From positions 1-14,190 of the forward strand of contig SKXH01000267.1 of the NCBI GenBank assembly GCA_007128495.1: a stretch of 14,190 nt of DNA, in the 5' to 3' direction. Origin of the DNA: Bacteroidota bacterium (GTDB lineage: Bacteria; Bacteroidota; Ignavibacteria; T3Sed10-11). Shown one piece after another: positions 6,633 through 13,881 of the stretch. Numbering within the stretch: the first letter of the stretch is position 1; each line of letters starts with the position of its first letter. The notes beneath the pieces are model-generated. The model was not told the DNA's origin. It did not search any database and saw nothing but the letters and a program-made list of their open reading frames with translations. A program made the position numbers and the translations under genes.

Positions 6633-9062
6633 ATGAAATCACTATTGGCTGCCGCATTGGCTATTCTTATTTTATTTAATCCGCTTTCAGGCCAAACAAT
6701 AATTCCACCATTTCATATGCATCACGATTTTCTTATGGCATCATCGGGAGCAATGAAATACGGTCTATACGGGTACGACAACCCGGCATCGTTGACCTAT
6801 ATTCATCAGCCGGACTTCTATTTCACCTGGACCGATCAAACCGGTTCAATCGAAGACTTTAATAAATGGGGGTTTTTTGCTGCTGTACCGAATTTCGGGT
6901 TTGGAATGATACAGGAAGATACCCCGCTGGGTTCGGTTACCGATTATCGGATATCTTCTGCATTCGGTAGTCGCTCGATAAGTGCCGGTTTCGGATATGG
7001 TTGGTCGGGAGGCGATACGGATATTTTCCAACGCGAAAAACTTGTTAATATTGGTCTGCTCGTGCGGCCAAATCAATATATCTCCATTGGCGCGGTCGGT
7101 TATCAAACCTTGCGGGGTAAACGCCAGCAAATATATACCGATCTTGCCATACGTCCGTTCGGCAATGAATTTTTAACATTATTCGGAGACTTTGCTTTAC
7201 AAAACGACCAGGCAGTACGCGAAGGTATGTGGAGCGCCGGTGTTGCCGTTGAGGCATTACCCGGCATACGTATTACAGGCAGAGCGTTCGAAGGAGAACT
7301 ATACACGGTCGGTATTTCATTCAACCTGCGGCGGGCCGGAGTAAACACACAGCGGCAGTTTAACGGCAGCACGAATAATGGATACAATACGTACGGTATT
7401 CGGCTGGGTGCTTATGACAGAAATATTTTCGACTCATATACACGCAAAGAAAACGATTATGTAAGTTTAAACCTTAACGGAAGTTTAAAGTATCAGCAAT
7501 ACCGCCTTTTCGATTCTGCAAACACATTGAAAGATATTTTACAATCCATCGATGAAGCACGCGTTGATCCGACAGTTTCGGGAATCGCTATCAATATGTC
7601 GGGGTTACGTGCATCGCACGCGATGAAGTGGGAACTGCGTGACCGCCTGGAAAATTTCAAAAATGCCGGTAAACACGTGGTAATTTATATCGACCGGGGT
7701 GGTATTACCGATTACCATCTTGCCTCCGTAGCCGATAAAGTTATTATGGATCCGCTGGGAACAATTATGCTTGAAGGATTTATAACCGGAAGAACCTATA
7801 TAAGAGGGATGCTCGAGAAAGCCGGTATCGCGGTTGATGAATGGCGCTTCTTTGAATATAAATCAGCATTTGAACAAATTGCCCGCGATGAGATGAGTGA
7901 AGCCGACAGAGAACAGCGGCAGCGTCTCATCAACCATTCATATGAACTTGTCAGATCAGACGTAACTTATAGCAGAGGGCTAACCGATGACGAATTCGAT
8001 TCACTTGTCAACGAGGTCGGTTTTCTGCTGCCCGATCATGCACTCGAACATGGATTAGTCGATACTCTCGGACGCTGGGACGAGGTCAGCAATATCATTG
8101 CGGAATTTGAAGGTGACCGGAAAAGGATGATCTCCCGTAACAATCTCCCCGCACGTAATAAACCGTTCGACAACCGGTGGGGCACCCCCCCTCAAATTGC
8201 AGTAATATACGCTTTGGGGATTTGCGCAATGGATGAAGGCATTTCCGCACGCAGTCTCGTTAACGACGTTCACCGGGCGCGGCGTGATAACAATGTAAAG
8301 GCAATCGTCCTCAGAGTGGATTCTCCGGGCGGCGACGGACTTGCCTCGGATCTTATATCGCAGGCGCTTAAAAAAGCGATGGAGGAGAAACCGGTAATCG
8401 TTACTCAAGGTGCTGTGGCCGCATCGGGCGGCTATTGGTTATCGATGAATTCCGATATGATTCTTGCCGCACCGAACACGATAACCGGCTCTATCGGTGT
8501 TATCGGCGGCTGGCTTTACAATGATGGATTTAAAGATAAACTTGGCTTGAGTACCGACTTTGTTAAGCGCGGGGCCTTTGCCGATCTCGGCTTCGGCGCA
8601 ACTCTGCCGCTATTGAACTTGCAGCTTCCCGACCGGAATTTAACTGAAAAAGAATACGAGATTATGCGCGAACGATTTATGTCGTTGTACGAGGACTTCG
8701 TTCAGATGGTAGCAGACGGCCGGGGTATGGAGTACGATGAGGTAGAACCACATTCACAGGGCAGAGTGTGGTCGGGATATGATGGGCTGGATATCGGGCT
8801 GGTCGATGAGATCGGCGGATTGGCGGATGCAATTGACATTGCGAAACGAGAAGCCGGTATTGCACCGGATGATGAGGTAAAGATTGTTGAATACCCCGAA
8901 CCGGGACTTTTTGATCCAGGTATATTCTTTCCGCGCTTATTCGGTGTCGAAATAAAAGAAACCGATCCGTTTATTGAGTATATCAAATTCCGTCTGCGGC
9001 ATAATGGTCAACCAATGCCGCTGCTTCCGGTTGATATGATGCATATAGATTTATACAGGTAA
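6633..9062 (+). CDS. sppA: Signal peptide peptidase SppA (S49, 67K-type) with N-terminal beta-barrel-like domain
   Basis: An 809-residue fusion. Residues 1-20 are a signal peptide ending LSG-Q. Residues about 35-236 are not part of ordinary SppA: they begin SSGAMKYGLYGYDNPASL, like the start of PorV/UPF0164-type outer-membrane barrels, and continue as alternating beta strands. From about 276 the protein is a tandem-domain S49 protease. Lys410 in EYKSAFEQIARDEMS matches the E. coli SppA catalytic Lys209 region, and Ser598 in AVAASGGYWLS matches catalytic Ser409, with NTITGSIGVIGG following. The 188-residue K-to-S distance fits a 67K-type enzyme (200 in E. coli), and the roughly 200 extra residues account for the length. 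SppA degrades cleaved signal peptides and membrane-protein fragments. Here the anchor may be an outer-membrane barrel rather than an inner-membrane helix. GGAGG lies 4 bases before the ATG. The DUF3078 gene follows after 16 bp. Confidence 0.9.
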   Translation: MKSLLAAALAILILFNPLSGQTIIPPFHMHHDFLMASSGAMKYGLYGYDNPASLTYIHQPDFYFTWTDQTGSIEDFNKWGFFAAVPNFGFGMIQEDTPLGSVTDYRISSAFGSRSISAGFGYGWSGGDTDIFQREKLVNIGLLVRPNQYISIGAVGYQTLRGKRQQIYTDLAIRPFGNEFLTLFGDFALQNDQAVREGMWSAGVAVEALPGIRITGRAFEGELYTVGISFNLRRAGVNTQRQFNGSTNNGYNTYGIRLGAYDRNIFDSYTRKENDYVSLNLNGSLKYQQYRLFDSANTLKDILQSIDEARVDPTVSGIAINMSGLRASHAMKWELRDRLENFKNAGKHVVIYIDRGGITDYHLASVADKVIMDPLGTIMLEGFITGRTYIRGMLEKAGIAVDEWRFFEYKSAFEQIARDEMSEADREQRQRLINHSYELVRSDVTYSRGLTDDEFDSLVNEVGFLLPDHALEHGLVDTLGRWDEVSNIIAEFEGDRKRMISRNNLPARNKPFDNRWGTPPQIAVIYALGICAMDEGISARSLVNDVHRARRDNNVKAIVLRVDSPGGDGLASDLISQALKKAMEEKPVIVTQGAVAASGGYWLSMNSDMILAAPNTITGSIGVIGGWLYNDGFKDKLGLSTDFVKRGAFADLGFGATLPLLNLQLPDRNLTEKEYEIMRERFMSLYEDFVQMVADGRGMEYDEVEPHSQGRVWSGYDGLDIGLVDEIGGLADAIDIAKREAGIAPDDEVKIVEYPEPGLFDPGIFFPRLFGVEIKETDPFIEYIKFRLRHNGQPMPLLPVDMMHIDLYR

Positions 9063-9078
9063 TTGATGAAGGAGTTAT

Positions 9079-9930
9079 ATGTTGGTTTTACGTGTTATTT
9101 TCTTATTTTTTTTCATTATTGCAACAACACAATTTCTTAAGGCAACAGGTAACGGTGCCGAACCAGATACTTCGGCCGATGGAAGCTGGCAAAGCGATAT
9201 TGTCGGCGGTTTTACTTTAACCCAGGCACAATTCGATAACTGGGTACAGGGTGGCGAGAATACACTCGCATGGCAAATTAGTTTTGATTCAAATTTCATC
9301 TATCGTGCAAAAAAGCATAAATGGACAAACGGCGGCGATTTTAAATTCGGTCAGGCACGCATCGGCGGCTCCGGTACACAGAAATCGAGCGACGAAATAC
9401 GAATTGAATCGGTTTACCAATACACTATCGGCGCTCACGTTAATCCCTTTATATCCGTTAATTTTCAGACACAATTTACACGGGGCTTTCGCTATGAACC
9501 CGATACAACTATTGCTGTATCCGATTTTATGGATCCGGGATACTTTACGCTCGGTGCCGGTGCAGGTTCAAACCCATTTGAGGGATTTAATACCCGTATA
9601 GGCGGTGCGTATAAAATCACTGTTGTCGATCAGTTTGCACGGAACCTGACCGATGGTGAACGATTCGCCACCGAATTCGGAGTATCCTCGGTCACACATT
9701 ATCGTAAACGATTAACCGAAAACATGCGGCTCACCACCAGACTCGAAGTTTTTTCAAATTTAGTAAGTTTTGATGACGTCGATGTACGCTGGGATGTTGT
9801 TATCTCCGCCCAGGTAACACGCTACATCGATGTACGGCTCAACACAGAGCTGTTTTACGATAAATCAGTATCACTGAAACGCCAACTTAAACAAGTCCTA
9901 TCTTTAGGATTAAGCTATACATTTATTTAA
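9079..9930 (+). CDS. DUF3078 domain outer-membrane protein
   Basis: A 283-residue exported protein. A hydrophobic signal peptide (about 1-22) is followed by WQSDIVGGFTLTQAQFDNWVQGGENTLAW at about 34-62; the [FY]-x-N-W-x-x-G-G-x-N pattern is characteristic of DUF3078, a family largely confined to Bacteroidota/Chlorobiota relatives. The remainder is a series of amphipathic beta strands (FKFGQARIGG, VYQYTIGAHVNPFISVNFQTQF, MRLTTRLEVFSNL) ending LSLGLSYTFI with an aromatic near the C-terminus, as in outer-membrane barrels. Its function is unknown. AAGGAG lies 4-5 bases before the ATG, and only 16 bp separate it from sppA and 18 bp from the SCP2 gene, so it is very likely in the same operon. Confidence 0.82.
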   Translation: MLVLRVIFLFFFIIATTQFLKATGNGAEPDTSADGSWQSDIVGGFTLTQAQFDNWVQGGENTLAWQISFDSNFIYRAKKHKWTNGGDFKFGQARIGGSGTQKSSDEIRIESVYQYTIGAHVNPFISVNFQTQFTRGFRYEPDTTIAVSDFMDPGYFTLGAGAGSNPFEGFNTRIGGAYKITVVDQFARNLTDGERFATEFGVSSVTHYRKRLTENMRLTTRLEVFSNLVSFDDVDVRWDVVISAQVTRYIDVRLNTELFYDKSVSLKRQLKQVLSLGLSYTFI

Positions 9931-9948
9931 AATAACCGGAGGATAATA

Positions 9949-10374
9949 ATGGCACACGAGGTATTTACCGATGCTTGGGCACAAGCTTGGTGCAGCAAAA
10001 TCAATGAAAATGAAAACTATAAAGAAAATGCGAAGGATTGGGAGTGGCCGCTCATTTTGAAAATGTCGGGCACATCAGGAACGGACATCGCAGAAGACAG
10101 GGCGGTTTATGTGGATTTAAAAAATGGTGAGTGCCTTGCAGGCAGAGAAGCAACATCCGGGGATATGGAAAAAGCTCCATATATTGTTACTGCTACGGCT
10201 AAAACCTGGCAAAAGGTATTGAACGGAGATACCGATCTAATGACCGGTATTATGTGGGGGAAAATAAAACTCGAAAAAGGTAATCTCGGCGCAATCGCAC
10301 AATATGTTTCGGCAGCCAAACAGCTTGTCGTCTCGGCGGCAAAGGTGGAAACCACTTTCCCGGAGAATATATGA
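9949..10374 (+). CDS. SCP2 sterol-binding (lipid-carrier) domain protein
   Basis: A 141-residue single-domain protein with no signal peptide, so cytoplasmic. It shows the SCP2 pattern: an N-terminal helix (FTDAWAQAWCSKINEN, 6-21), sheet strands (WPLILKMSG; RAVYVDLKNGEC), ATAKTWQKVLNGDTDLMTGIMWGKIKLEKGNL at about 82-113 (the G-D-x-D-x-x-x-x-x-x-x-G-K-[IL]-[KR] signature), and a C-terminal helix. SCP2-type domains form a hydrophobic tunnel for fatty acids, acyl-CoA or sterols and act as carriers or as accessory modules. CCGGAGG lies about 6 bases before the ATG. Its stop overlaps the R2lox start by 4 bp (ATGA), implying translational coupling and roughly matched amounts. The natural inference is that it delivers to, or takes a lipid from, R2lox, which itself holds a long-chain fatty acid in structures of characterised members. 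Confidence 0.87.
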   Translation: MAHEVFTDAWAQAWCSKINENENYKENAKDWEWPLILKMSGTSGTDIAEDRAVYVDLKNGECLAGREATSGDMEKAPYIVTATAKTWQKVLNGDTDLMTGIMWGKIKLEKGNLGAIAQYVSAAKQLVVSAAKVETTFPENI

Positions 10375-11258
10375 CAACCGTTACGGCAAGAGGACTGAAA
10401 ACCACTACGGCGGGCGGTTTGAATCACGCGCTCCCTCCTATGCGGTTATATCATAAAGCGAAAGAACTCGGCATCTGGAATCCAAAGCATATCGATCTTA
10501 CCAACGATAAAGCGGACTGGCATAAACTGAGCGATAACGAACGCGATGTCATTCTAAGATTAACATCCCTGTTTCAGGCAGGCGAGGAATCGGTAACGCT
10601 CGACCTGCTTCCCCTTATAATGACTATAGCAAGGGAGGGTAGAGTTGAAGAGGAAATGTTTCTCACAACATTTCTCTGGGAAGAGGCGAAACACACCGAA
10701 TTCTTCCGGCGATTCATTGATGAAGTAACAGGCGCTGCCATCGATTTAACACCCTATCATTCGGAAAGCTACAAACAAATTATTTACAAAGAACTCCCCG
10801 ACTCTCTGAATGCACTTCTAACCGATCCGTCGCCGGCAAATCAGGTGAAAGCATCGGTAACATACAACATGATCGTCGAGGGTGTGATGGCAGAAACCGG
10901 CTACCACGGCTATTACGCAATGCTCGAAAAAAATAATATTCTGCCAGGCTTGAAAGAAGGCATTGGAAATTTAAAACGCGATGAATCGCGGCATATTGCC
11001 TACGGCGTTTATTTATTGTCGCGGCTGGTGGCGTCGGATCCATCGTTATGGGAAATCATAGAAGAGCGAATGAACACTTTGTTCGAGCCGGCATTGAATA
11101 TTGTTAATGAAATCTTCGCACCGTACGATCCGATGCCGTTCAACTTACAGATCGATGAGTTTTTTGCCTTTGCGATGAACCAGTTTCAAAAACGGATGAG
11201 CCGGATTGAAAAAGCCCGGAAGCAAACAATTGAAGAGATTGATAAAATGGATGTGTAA
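10371..11258 (+). CDS. R2-like ligand-binding oxidase (R2lox), Mn/Fe ferritin-like protein
   Basis: A 295-residue ferritin-like four-helix protein of the R2lox group, related to ribonucleotide reductase R2 but not a reductase subunit. Characterised members assemble a heterodinuclear Mn/Fe cofactor, bind a long-chain fatty acid, and form a Tyr-Val ether crosslink on O2 activation; the physiological substrate is not known. All six metal ligands are visible, offset by +3 from the Geobacillus kaustophilus numbering: Glu72 (GEESVTLD), Glu105 and His108 (EEAKHTE), Glu170 (YNMIVEG), Glu205 and His208 (RDESRHIAYG). The crosslink pair is Val75 and Tyr165. The overall pattern (LYHKAKELGIWNP near the start, ELPDSLNALL in the middle) matches full-length R2lox. 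It starts inside the SCP2 stop codon and is the last gene of the plus-strand cluster; the aldo/keto reductase converges 31 bp downstream. Confidence 0.93.
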   Translation: MTTVTARGLKTTTAGGLNHALPPMRLYHKAKELGIWNPKHIDLTNDKADWHKLSDNERDVILRLTSLFQAGEESVTLDLLPLIMTIAREGRVEEEMFLTTFLWEEAKHTEFFRRFIDEVTGAAIDLTPYHSESYKQIIYKELPDSLNALLTDPSPANQVKASVTYNMIVEGVMAETGYHGYYAMLEKNNILPGLKEGIGNLKRDESRHIAYGVYLLSRLVASDPSLWEIIEERMNTLFEPALNIVNEIFAPYDPMPFNLQIDEFFAFAMNQFQKRMSRIEKARKQTIEEIDKMDV

Positions 11259-11265
11259 AATAGCA

Positions 11266-11298
11266 GTATAAGGATAATTTATACATACACTATTTTTT
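11266..11298. terminator. Weak hairpin between convergent genes
   Basis: GTATAA (11266-11271) and TTATAC (11279-11284) form a 6-bp AT-rich stem with a 7-base loop in the 31-bp gap between R2lox and the aldo/keto reductase. On the plus strand a T6 run (11293-11298) follows after 8 bases. The stem is too AT-rich and the T-run too far away for a confident rho-independent terminator, but the position suits one serving both directions. Confidence 0.3.
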
Positions 11299-12231
11299 AC
11301 TTTCCCGATCGAGGAGATGTACCTCCTCATCCGAAAGTTTCCATCCCAGTGCACCGGCGTTGTGTTCAGCTTGTTCTGCATTTTTTGCACCGGGTATCGG
11401 TACACTGCCTTTACATATCAGCCAATTCAAAGCGACCTGTGCGGGTGATTTCCCATTATGGTTCTCCCCTAGTTCCCGCATCAATCCGGTAAGTTTTTCG
11501 AGTCGTACTAGTTTATTTCTTCCATATCGCTTGCCTCGAATTCCCGGAGGCGGATTTGCCGGTGAATATTTACCGGTCAGCATACCCATAGCAAGCGGAC
11601 TGTATGCAATGAGCGTAACGCCAAGTTCATTACACGTATCAATCAAACCCGAGGTTTCGGGGCGTCGCCGCCATAAACTATATTCAACCTGGTTTGAAGC
11701 AAGCCGTATATTTCTTTTTGCGAGTTGTTCCGATGCACGAAGCATTTGATCTTTACTGTAATTCGATACGCCCACAGCTTTTACGAGCCCATCATCGACC
11801 GCATCGGCCATAGCATCCATCCATCTTTTCACCGGTACGGGAGGAAACGGCCAATGAGTCTGATACAGGTCAACCCGATCAACTTGCAAACGTTTCAAAC
11901 TTTTCATCAACGCTTCGCGGAGCGAATTTTTCGTCACCCGCCATGGATAAGGCATAAATTTTGTTGCAATAACTGTTTCGGCTTCGGTTGCTTTTAAAAA
12001 GGTTCCTATCAATTCTTCCGATTTACCCTTACCGTAAATTTCAGCAGTATCAATAAAATTAACGCCCTTGTTTATACTCACATTAAATGCTTCTTTTATA
12101 TCATCATCGTCGTATCCCTTACCGTATGACCAGACCATGGTATCTCCCCACGCCCACGCACCCAATCCGACCGGTGCAACTTTGATATCTGTGGTTCCGA
12201 GTGAAACTGATGAATTTTGTATAACCTCCAT
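11290..12231 (-). CDS. Aldo/keto reductase
   Basis: A 313-residue NADPH-dependent (beta/alpha)8-barrel oxidoreductase. The catalytic tetrad is present: Asp61 and Tyr66 (NFIDTAEIYGKG), Lys91 (VIATKFMP) and His126 (DLYQTHWPFP). Cofactor-binding features include the GVSNYS segment at 154-159, SNQVEYS at 179-185 and a C-terminal VPIPGAKNAEQAEHNAGA block for NADPH phosphate contact. The N-terminal GLGAWAWGDTMVWSYG segment resembles the plant and cyanobacterial group that includes pyridoxal reductase, so a small aldehyde substrate is possible, but the substrate cannot be assigned. GGGAG about 4 bases before ATG 12231 supports this start. It is cytoplasmic, transcribed toward R2lox, and separated from the receiver-like gene upstream by 128 bp that carries a short palindrome. 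No functional link to R2lox is implied by convergent orientation. Confidence 0.92.
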   Translation of the reverse strand: MEVIQNSSVSLGTTDIKVAPVGLGAWAWGDTMVWSYGKGYDDDDIKEAFNVSINKGVNFIDTAEIYGKGKSEELIGTFLKATEAETVIATKFMPYPWRVTKNSLREALMKSLKRLQVDRVDLYQTHWPFPPVPVKRWMDAMADAVDDGLVKAVGVSNYSKDQMLRASEQLAKRNIRLASNQVEYSLWRRRPETSGLIDTCNELGVTLIAYSPLAMGMLTGKYSPANPPPGIRGKRYGRNKLVRLEKLTGLMRELGENHNGKSPAQVALNWLICKGSVPIPGAKNAEQAEHNAGALGWKLSDEEVHLLDRESKK

Positions 12232-12266
12232 TTCTCTCCCTATACATTAGTTTAAATACAATAATC

Positions 12267-12281
12267 TTCCAAAAATTGGAA
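12267..12281. repeat. Short palindrome upstream of the aldo/keto reductase
   Basis: TTCCAA-AAA-TTGGAA, perfect 6-bp arms, 36 bp before the aldo/keto reductase start. On the minus strand no T-run follows the stem, so it does not look like a terminator of the receiver gene; an operator for the reductase is more likely, though AT-rich chance palindromes are common. Confidence 0.25.
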
Positions 12282-12359
12282 AAAATAATATCAGGTTATC
12301 CTATAGTTAAGAAACTACTACGGTATGCTAAGTGAAAATGTGGTGAAACTCAACAAATT

Positions 12360-12761
12360 TCAGGATAAAAATAAACGTATTTTACCCAGTACATCGAGAA
12401 TGTTAACCGGTTTATAGAATACCGCATCAGCGTATTTTCGTATCTCCGATTCGATTTTTATTTTTTTCCCGTGAAAAACATACATCATAACGATCGGGAT
12501 ATCCTTTTTTTGTCGTATGGAGCTCAGCGATTTCGGTATATGATCATCGGGTAAACCATAGTCTATAAGCAACAAATCTGCACCATTTTGACCGATAATA
12601 TCCCCTGCATGATCGAATTTTTCAACAGTTTGTACTTCAAACTCATCGCCGAAAAAAAGGGATAAGCTCAATGCAAGTTGAGCATCTTTGCTCAGGATAA
12701 GTACTTTTTTCTTAAGTCCTGCCCGGTCGGCATTATGTGTATTTGATCCTGACCTGTGCAC
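12360..12761 (-). CDS. Single-domain receiver-like protein, atypical acidic pocket
   Basis: A 133-residue stand-alone REC-fold protein with no output domain. The phosphoacceptor position is Asp67 in LLLIDYGLP, and the conserved lysine is Lys117 before Pro118 (VFYKPV). However, the acidic pair that binds Mg2+ after strand 1 (usually I-V-D-D-D) reads LSKD, so the pair aligns with Ser24-Lys25 and only Asp26 is acidic. The switch Thr/Ser after strand 4 aligns with Tyr94 or Val95 (IVMMYVFHG). It may therefore be poorly phosphorylated and act as a pseudo-receiver. The start is GTG (12761-12759); there is no in-frame ATG before the domain and no clear Shine-Dalgarno, and an in-frame stop lies four codons upstream of the GTG, so the beginning is uncertain by only a few residues. 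It lies downstream of the TonB gene, beyond a strong terminator, so it probably has its own promoter. Confidence 0.72.
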   Translation of the reverse strand: MHRSGSNTHNADRAGLKKKVLILSKDAQLALSLSLFFGDEFEVQTVEKFDHAGDIIGQNGADLLLIDYGLPDDHIPKSLSSIRQKKDIPIVMMYVFHGKKIKIESEIRKYADAVFYKPVNILDVLGKIRLFLS

Positions 12762-12837
12762 GAATAGCGATTATCGGAAATAGTTATTAATTCTACAGTT
12801 AGTACAAATTTACTTAACAATTTCTATGCCATATTGA

Positions 12838-12913
12838 GAAAATAAAAAACCCGGATGGGAGCTGTCCTGAAAAGCCAGGTAAAAACCTATCCGGACATCC
12901 TCCCAAACGGGTT
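12838..12913 (-). terminator. Rho-independent terminator of the TonB gene with an elaborate stem
   Basis: Read on the minus strand, AACCCG (12913-12908) pairs with CGGGTT (12853-12848). Inside it GGGAG/CTCCC (12904-12900 with 12861-12857) and TGTCC/GGACA (12897-12893 with 12867-12863) continue the stem across small internal loops, and AGGT/ACCT (12888-12885 with 12880-12877) caps it. The outer stem runs into TTTTTT then ATT (12849-12841), a proper U-run. It begins 30 bases after the tonB stop codon. On the plus strand there is no T-run, so direction is clear. Competing pairings exist: CCGGAT at 12851-12856 with ATCCGG at 12889-12894, and CCTG with CAGG at 12866-12879, so it could also be a switchable element. 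Confidence 0.75.
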
Positions 12914-12942
12914 ATAACTAACGTAAATGTACTTATTATATT

Positions 12943-13671
12943 TTACCGGGCAGCCGATGCCCTGAGTGAAAACCGCACAGGTACCATTACGCGCACCCGA
13001 ACCGGTTGGCCGCGCTGCTTACCGGGTTTAAATTGCACTTTGCCGACCGCTTCAGCGGCTGCCTCATCACATCCTGCCCCTATACCGCGTGCAATTTCCG
13101 TATGCTGCACATTACCTTCCTCGTCAACATACGCCAAAACATAAACCACACCCTCAACCCCTGCTCTTCGGGCAAGTTCGGGATATGTTAAATGACGTGC
13201 GAGCTCCTGCATACCACCGATAATTTCAGGCATTTCCTCAACCGCTACAAAGTAACTGTCCAAGCCATCACCATCGTCCTCCTTTGGCGGTGGCGGAGGA
13301 GGTACATCCTCATAAAAATCGAGTTCTGATGAGAAGAAGTCGATATCATCAATAACATCATTGCTTGGAGTTTCAATCATTATCGGGGGGCGCGGCGGTG
13401 GCGGTGGCCGCTCTTCCTGTCTCGTCTGCTCTACTTCTTCAATGTCAATAATCTCCTGATCCTCAACAACAAGCCGGCCGTCCGGCTCAAAATCCGGGAA
13501 GAAACGAAAAGCAATTATCATTACCGAGAGCGATACGATAAGCGCAACGTGCATGATCTTCGAGTATTGCATCCGTATATCTGCTTTCGGGTGTTTTCGC
13601 ATCTTATCCGGTGAGATACCGGTTAGCGAATCGGTGTCGTTGAGCCGCATCCTCCAGTTTGGAACAAACAT
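12943..13671 (-). CDS. TonB-family energy transducer
   Basis: A 242-residue TonB-like protein that links inner-membrane proton-motive force to outer-membrane receptors. After a 38-residue cytoplasmic N-terminus comes one TM helix (about 39-57, KIMHVALIVSLSVMIIAF), an acidic periplasmic spacer with two polyproline runs (about 89-97 and 124-129, divided by DVIDDIDFFSSELDFYED), and the C-terminal TonB domain (about 146-236). That domain is marked by YPELARRAGVEGVVYVLAYVD-type pattern, DEEGNV and the VQFKPGKQRGQPVRVRVMVPVRF ending region. The N-terminal extension before the helix is longer than in E. coli TonB and is usual in FCB members. GAGG lies about 6 bases before ATG 13671. No ExbB, ExbD or TonB-dependent receptor is in the window; the neighbouring DUF5916 and DUF3078 barrels are not shown to be partners. 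A clear terminator follows the gene. Confidence 0.9.
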   Translation of the reverse strand: MFVPNWRMRLNDTDSLTGISPDKMRKHPKADIRMQYSKIMHVALIVSLSVMIIAFRFFPDFEPDGRLVVEDQEIIDIEEVEQTRQEERPPPPPRPPIMIETPSNDVIDDIDFFSSELDFYEDVPPPPPPKEDDGDGLDSYFVAVEEMPEIIGGMQELARHLTYPELARRAGVEGVVYVLAYVDEEGNVQHTEIARGIGAGCDEAAAEAVGKVQFKPGKQRGQPVRVRVMVPVRFSLRASAAR

Positions 13672-13694
13672 TTCTACCTCACTTTTATTATCTG

Positions 13695-13721
13695 CACTAC
13701 TTATATACTTACATTGTAGTG
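13695..13721. promoter_or_regulatory. Inverted repeat in the TonB gene leader
   Basis: CACTAC (13695-13700) and GTAGTG (13716-13721), perfect 6-bp arms 15 bases apart, 24 bp before the TonB start on the minus strand. A separate perfect 10-bp palindrome, TGGTATACCA, is at 13791-13800. Either may be an operator; I see no convincing promoter hexamers to anchor them. Confidence 0.3.
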
Positions 13722-13847
13722 TACGGCTATTTCCATTGATAGTTTCAAACGTACCGGATTACCGGCACTGCACTTTAATAGTAAGGCAAATGGTATACCA
13801 ATTTATATCGTTAAAATTGATAAAATTTCGGAAGGTACGTCGGATGT

Positions 13848-13865
13848 TTTCCTTAAATTAGGAAA
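13848..13865 (-). terminator. Possible weak hairpin after the sigma-54 activator gene
   Basis: TTTCCT (13848-13853) and AGGAAA (13860-13865) make a 6-bp stem with a 6-base loop, 16 bases after the stop codon of the regulator on the minus strand. No T-run follows on that strand, so a terminator role is doubtful. Confidence 0.2.
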
Positions 13866-13881
13866 TTTCTTTGAAACAGGG

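Noticed and set aside
8055..8986. Minus-strand open frames within sppA
   Set aside because: They lie opposite the conserved catalytic part of the S49 domain and show no recognisable protein pattern.
10371..11258. Ribonucleotide reductase small subunit (NrdB/R2)
   Set aside because: The YNMIVEG and GEESVTLD blocks, Val75/Tyr165 pair and length are those of R2lox, and no large subunit gene is nearby.
12838..12913. Known riboswitch class
   Set aside because: I could not match the conserved core of any class; position and U-run are explained by a terminator.
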